Shown here: one piece after another, positions 63,905 to 64,000 of the stretch
Position numbering within the stretch: the stretch's first letter is position 1
Layout of the letters: each line of letters opens with the position of its first letter
Assembly (NCBI RefSeq): GCF_014062315.1
Contig: NZ_JACGLT010000010.1
Span: forward strand, 75,781 to 139,780
DNA: 64,000 nucleotides
From: Gelidibacter maritimus
GTDB lineage: Bacteria > Bacteroidota > Bacteroidia > Flavobacteriales > Flavobacteriaceae
Direction of reading: 5' to 3'
Program-made: the position numbers and the translations under genes
Notes under the pieces: model-generated
Told to the model about the DNA's origin: nothing
Databases searched by the model: none
Seen by the model: only the letters and a program-made list of their open reading frames with translations

Positions 63905-64000
63905 TTAATTATGATTATATGCGTTGACTAAGGTATTGATTTCAGCCGGAATCAGATTGTCAATAATGAAAAAAATATAGAAAATTATTCCGTACCAATC
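63905..64000 (-). CDS. C-terminal fragment of a membrane protein (cut by window edge)
   Basis: The last 31 codons of a minus-strand gene. The visible part has one hydrophobic helix (WYGIIFYIFFII) and ends IPAEINTLVNAYNHN. The upstream part lies outside the window. Its position just before menE and its composition recall the CPBP-family intramembrane protease often found there in Flavobacteriaceae, but this cannot be shown from the fragment. Confidence 0.6.
   Translation of the reverse strand, partial: DWYGIIFYIFFIIDNLIPAEINTLVNAYNHN

Noticed and set aside
1-64000. tRNA, rRNA, prophage, insertion sequence or known defence system
   Set aside because: No cloverleaf-like sequence, rRNA stretch, transposase, integrase, phage structural gene, restriction or toxin-antitoxin pair was seen by eye; a covariance-model and defence-system search would be needed to exclude small ones.

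Overview
The window is a 64 kb stretch of low-GC chromosome from a member of the Bacteroidota, almost certainly a marine-type Flavobacteriaceae (Formosa/Winogradskyella/Gelidibacter-like). Three kinds of evidence point there. Many genes are preceded by the Bacteroidota -7 box TAnnTTTG with no clear Shine-Dalgarno sequence. Several families are lineage-typical (DUF4834, DUF3667, CAL67264-type small membrane proteins, OMP_b-brl_3 TonB receptors, DUF5117/DUF4953 metalloproteases, a short MenE). There is also a sulfonolipid (capnine)-type gene pair. I saw no rRNA, tRNA, CRISPR array, prophage or transposase. The species is an inference.

Layout. 0-11.9 kb: housekeeping and small conserved genes (MBL hydrolase, a conserved cytosolic protein, Bcp peroxiredoxin, endonuclease III, ECF sigma factor, UvrA, DUF3667 protein, sterol-desaturase-family enzyme, and an exported protein with YD-like repeats and a very basic tail). 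11.9-17.6 kb: a minus-strand surface-glycan set (DUF4834 protein, YfhO-type membrane protein, GT4 glycosyltransferase, Wzx-like flippase). 17.8-30 kb: an outer-membrane protein with a GNAT enzyme; a cysteate-synthase-like / alpha-oxoamine-synthase pair that most likely makes the capnine head; oligopeptidase B; YbaB; a GT2; threonine aldolase; a large zinc metalloprotease. 30-41.6 kb: prfB with its programmed +1 frameshift, HAD phosphatase, ArsC-like protein, an exported helical protein with a TonB receptor, fumarase C, HutI and HutG on either side of an anchored coiled-coil protein.

41.6-51.4 kb is the least explained part. Seven consecutive minus-strand genes encode, in transcription order, a long coiled-coil protein, a 353-aa unknown, a AAA+ ATPase, a NudK-type Nudix hydrolase, a DUF6638-like protein, a small membrane protein and a 564-aa membrane protein. 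Its spacers are unusually rich in repeats: two identical-type GGTTGTC heptamer arrays lie just upstream of two start codons, and there are REP-like palindromes and degenerate dispersed repeats. This is my best candidate for an undescribed system, but its function cannot be read from sequence alone.

51.6-64 kb: an MBL-fold lipoprotein, two tandem small membrane paralogues, EttA, an MFS efflux pump, a GNAT/FMN-reductase pair, a methylcrotonyl-CoA-carboxylase-type beta subunit translationally coupled to an MFS transporter, an exported fusion of carboxypeptidase-regulatory, TonB-plug and YfbK-type vWA domains, MenE, and the C-terminal end of one more membrane protein cut by the window edge.
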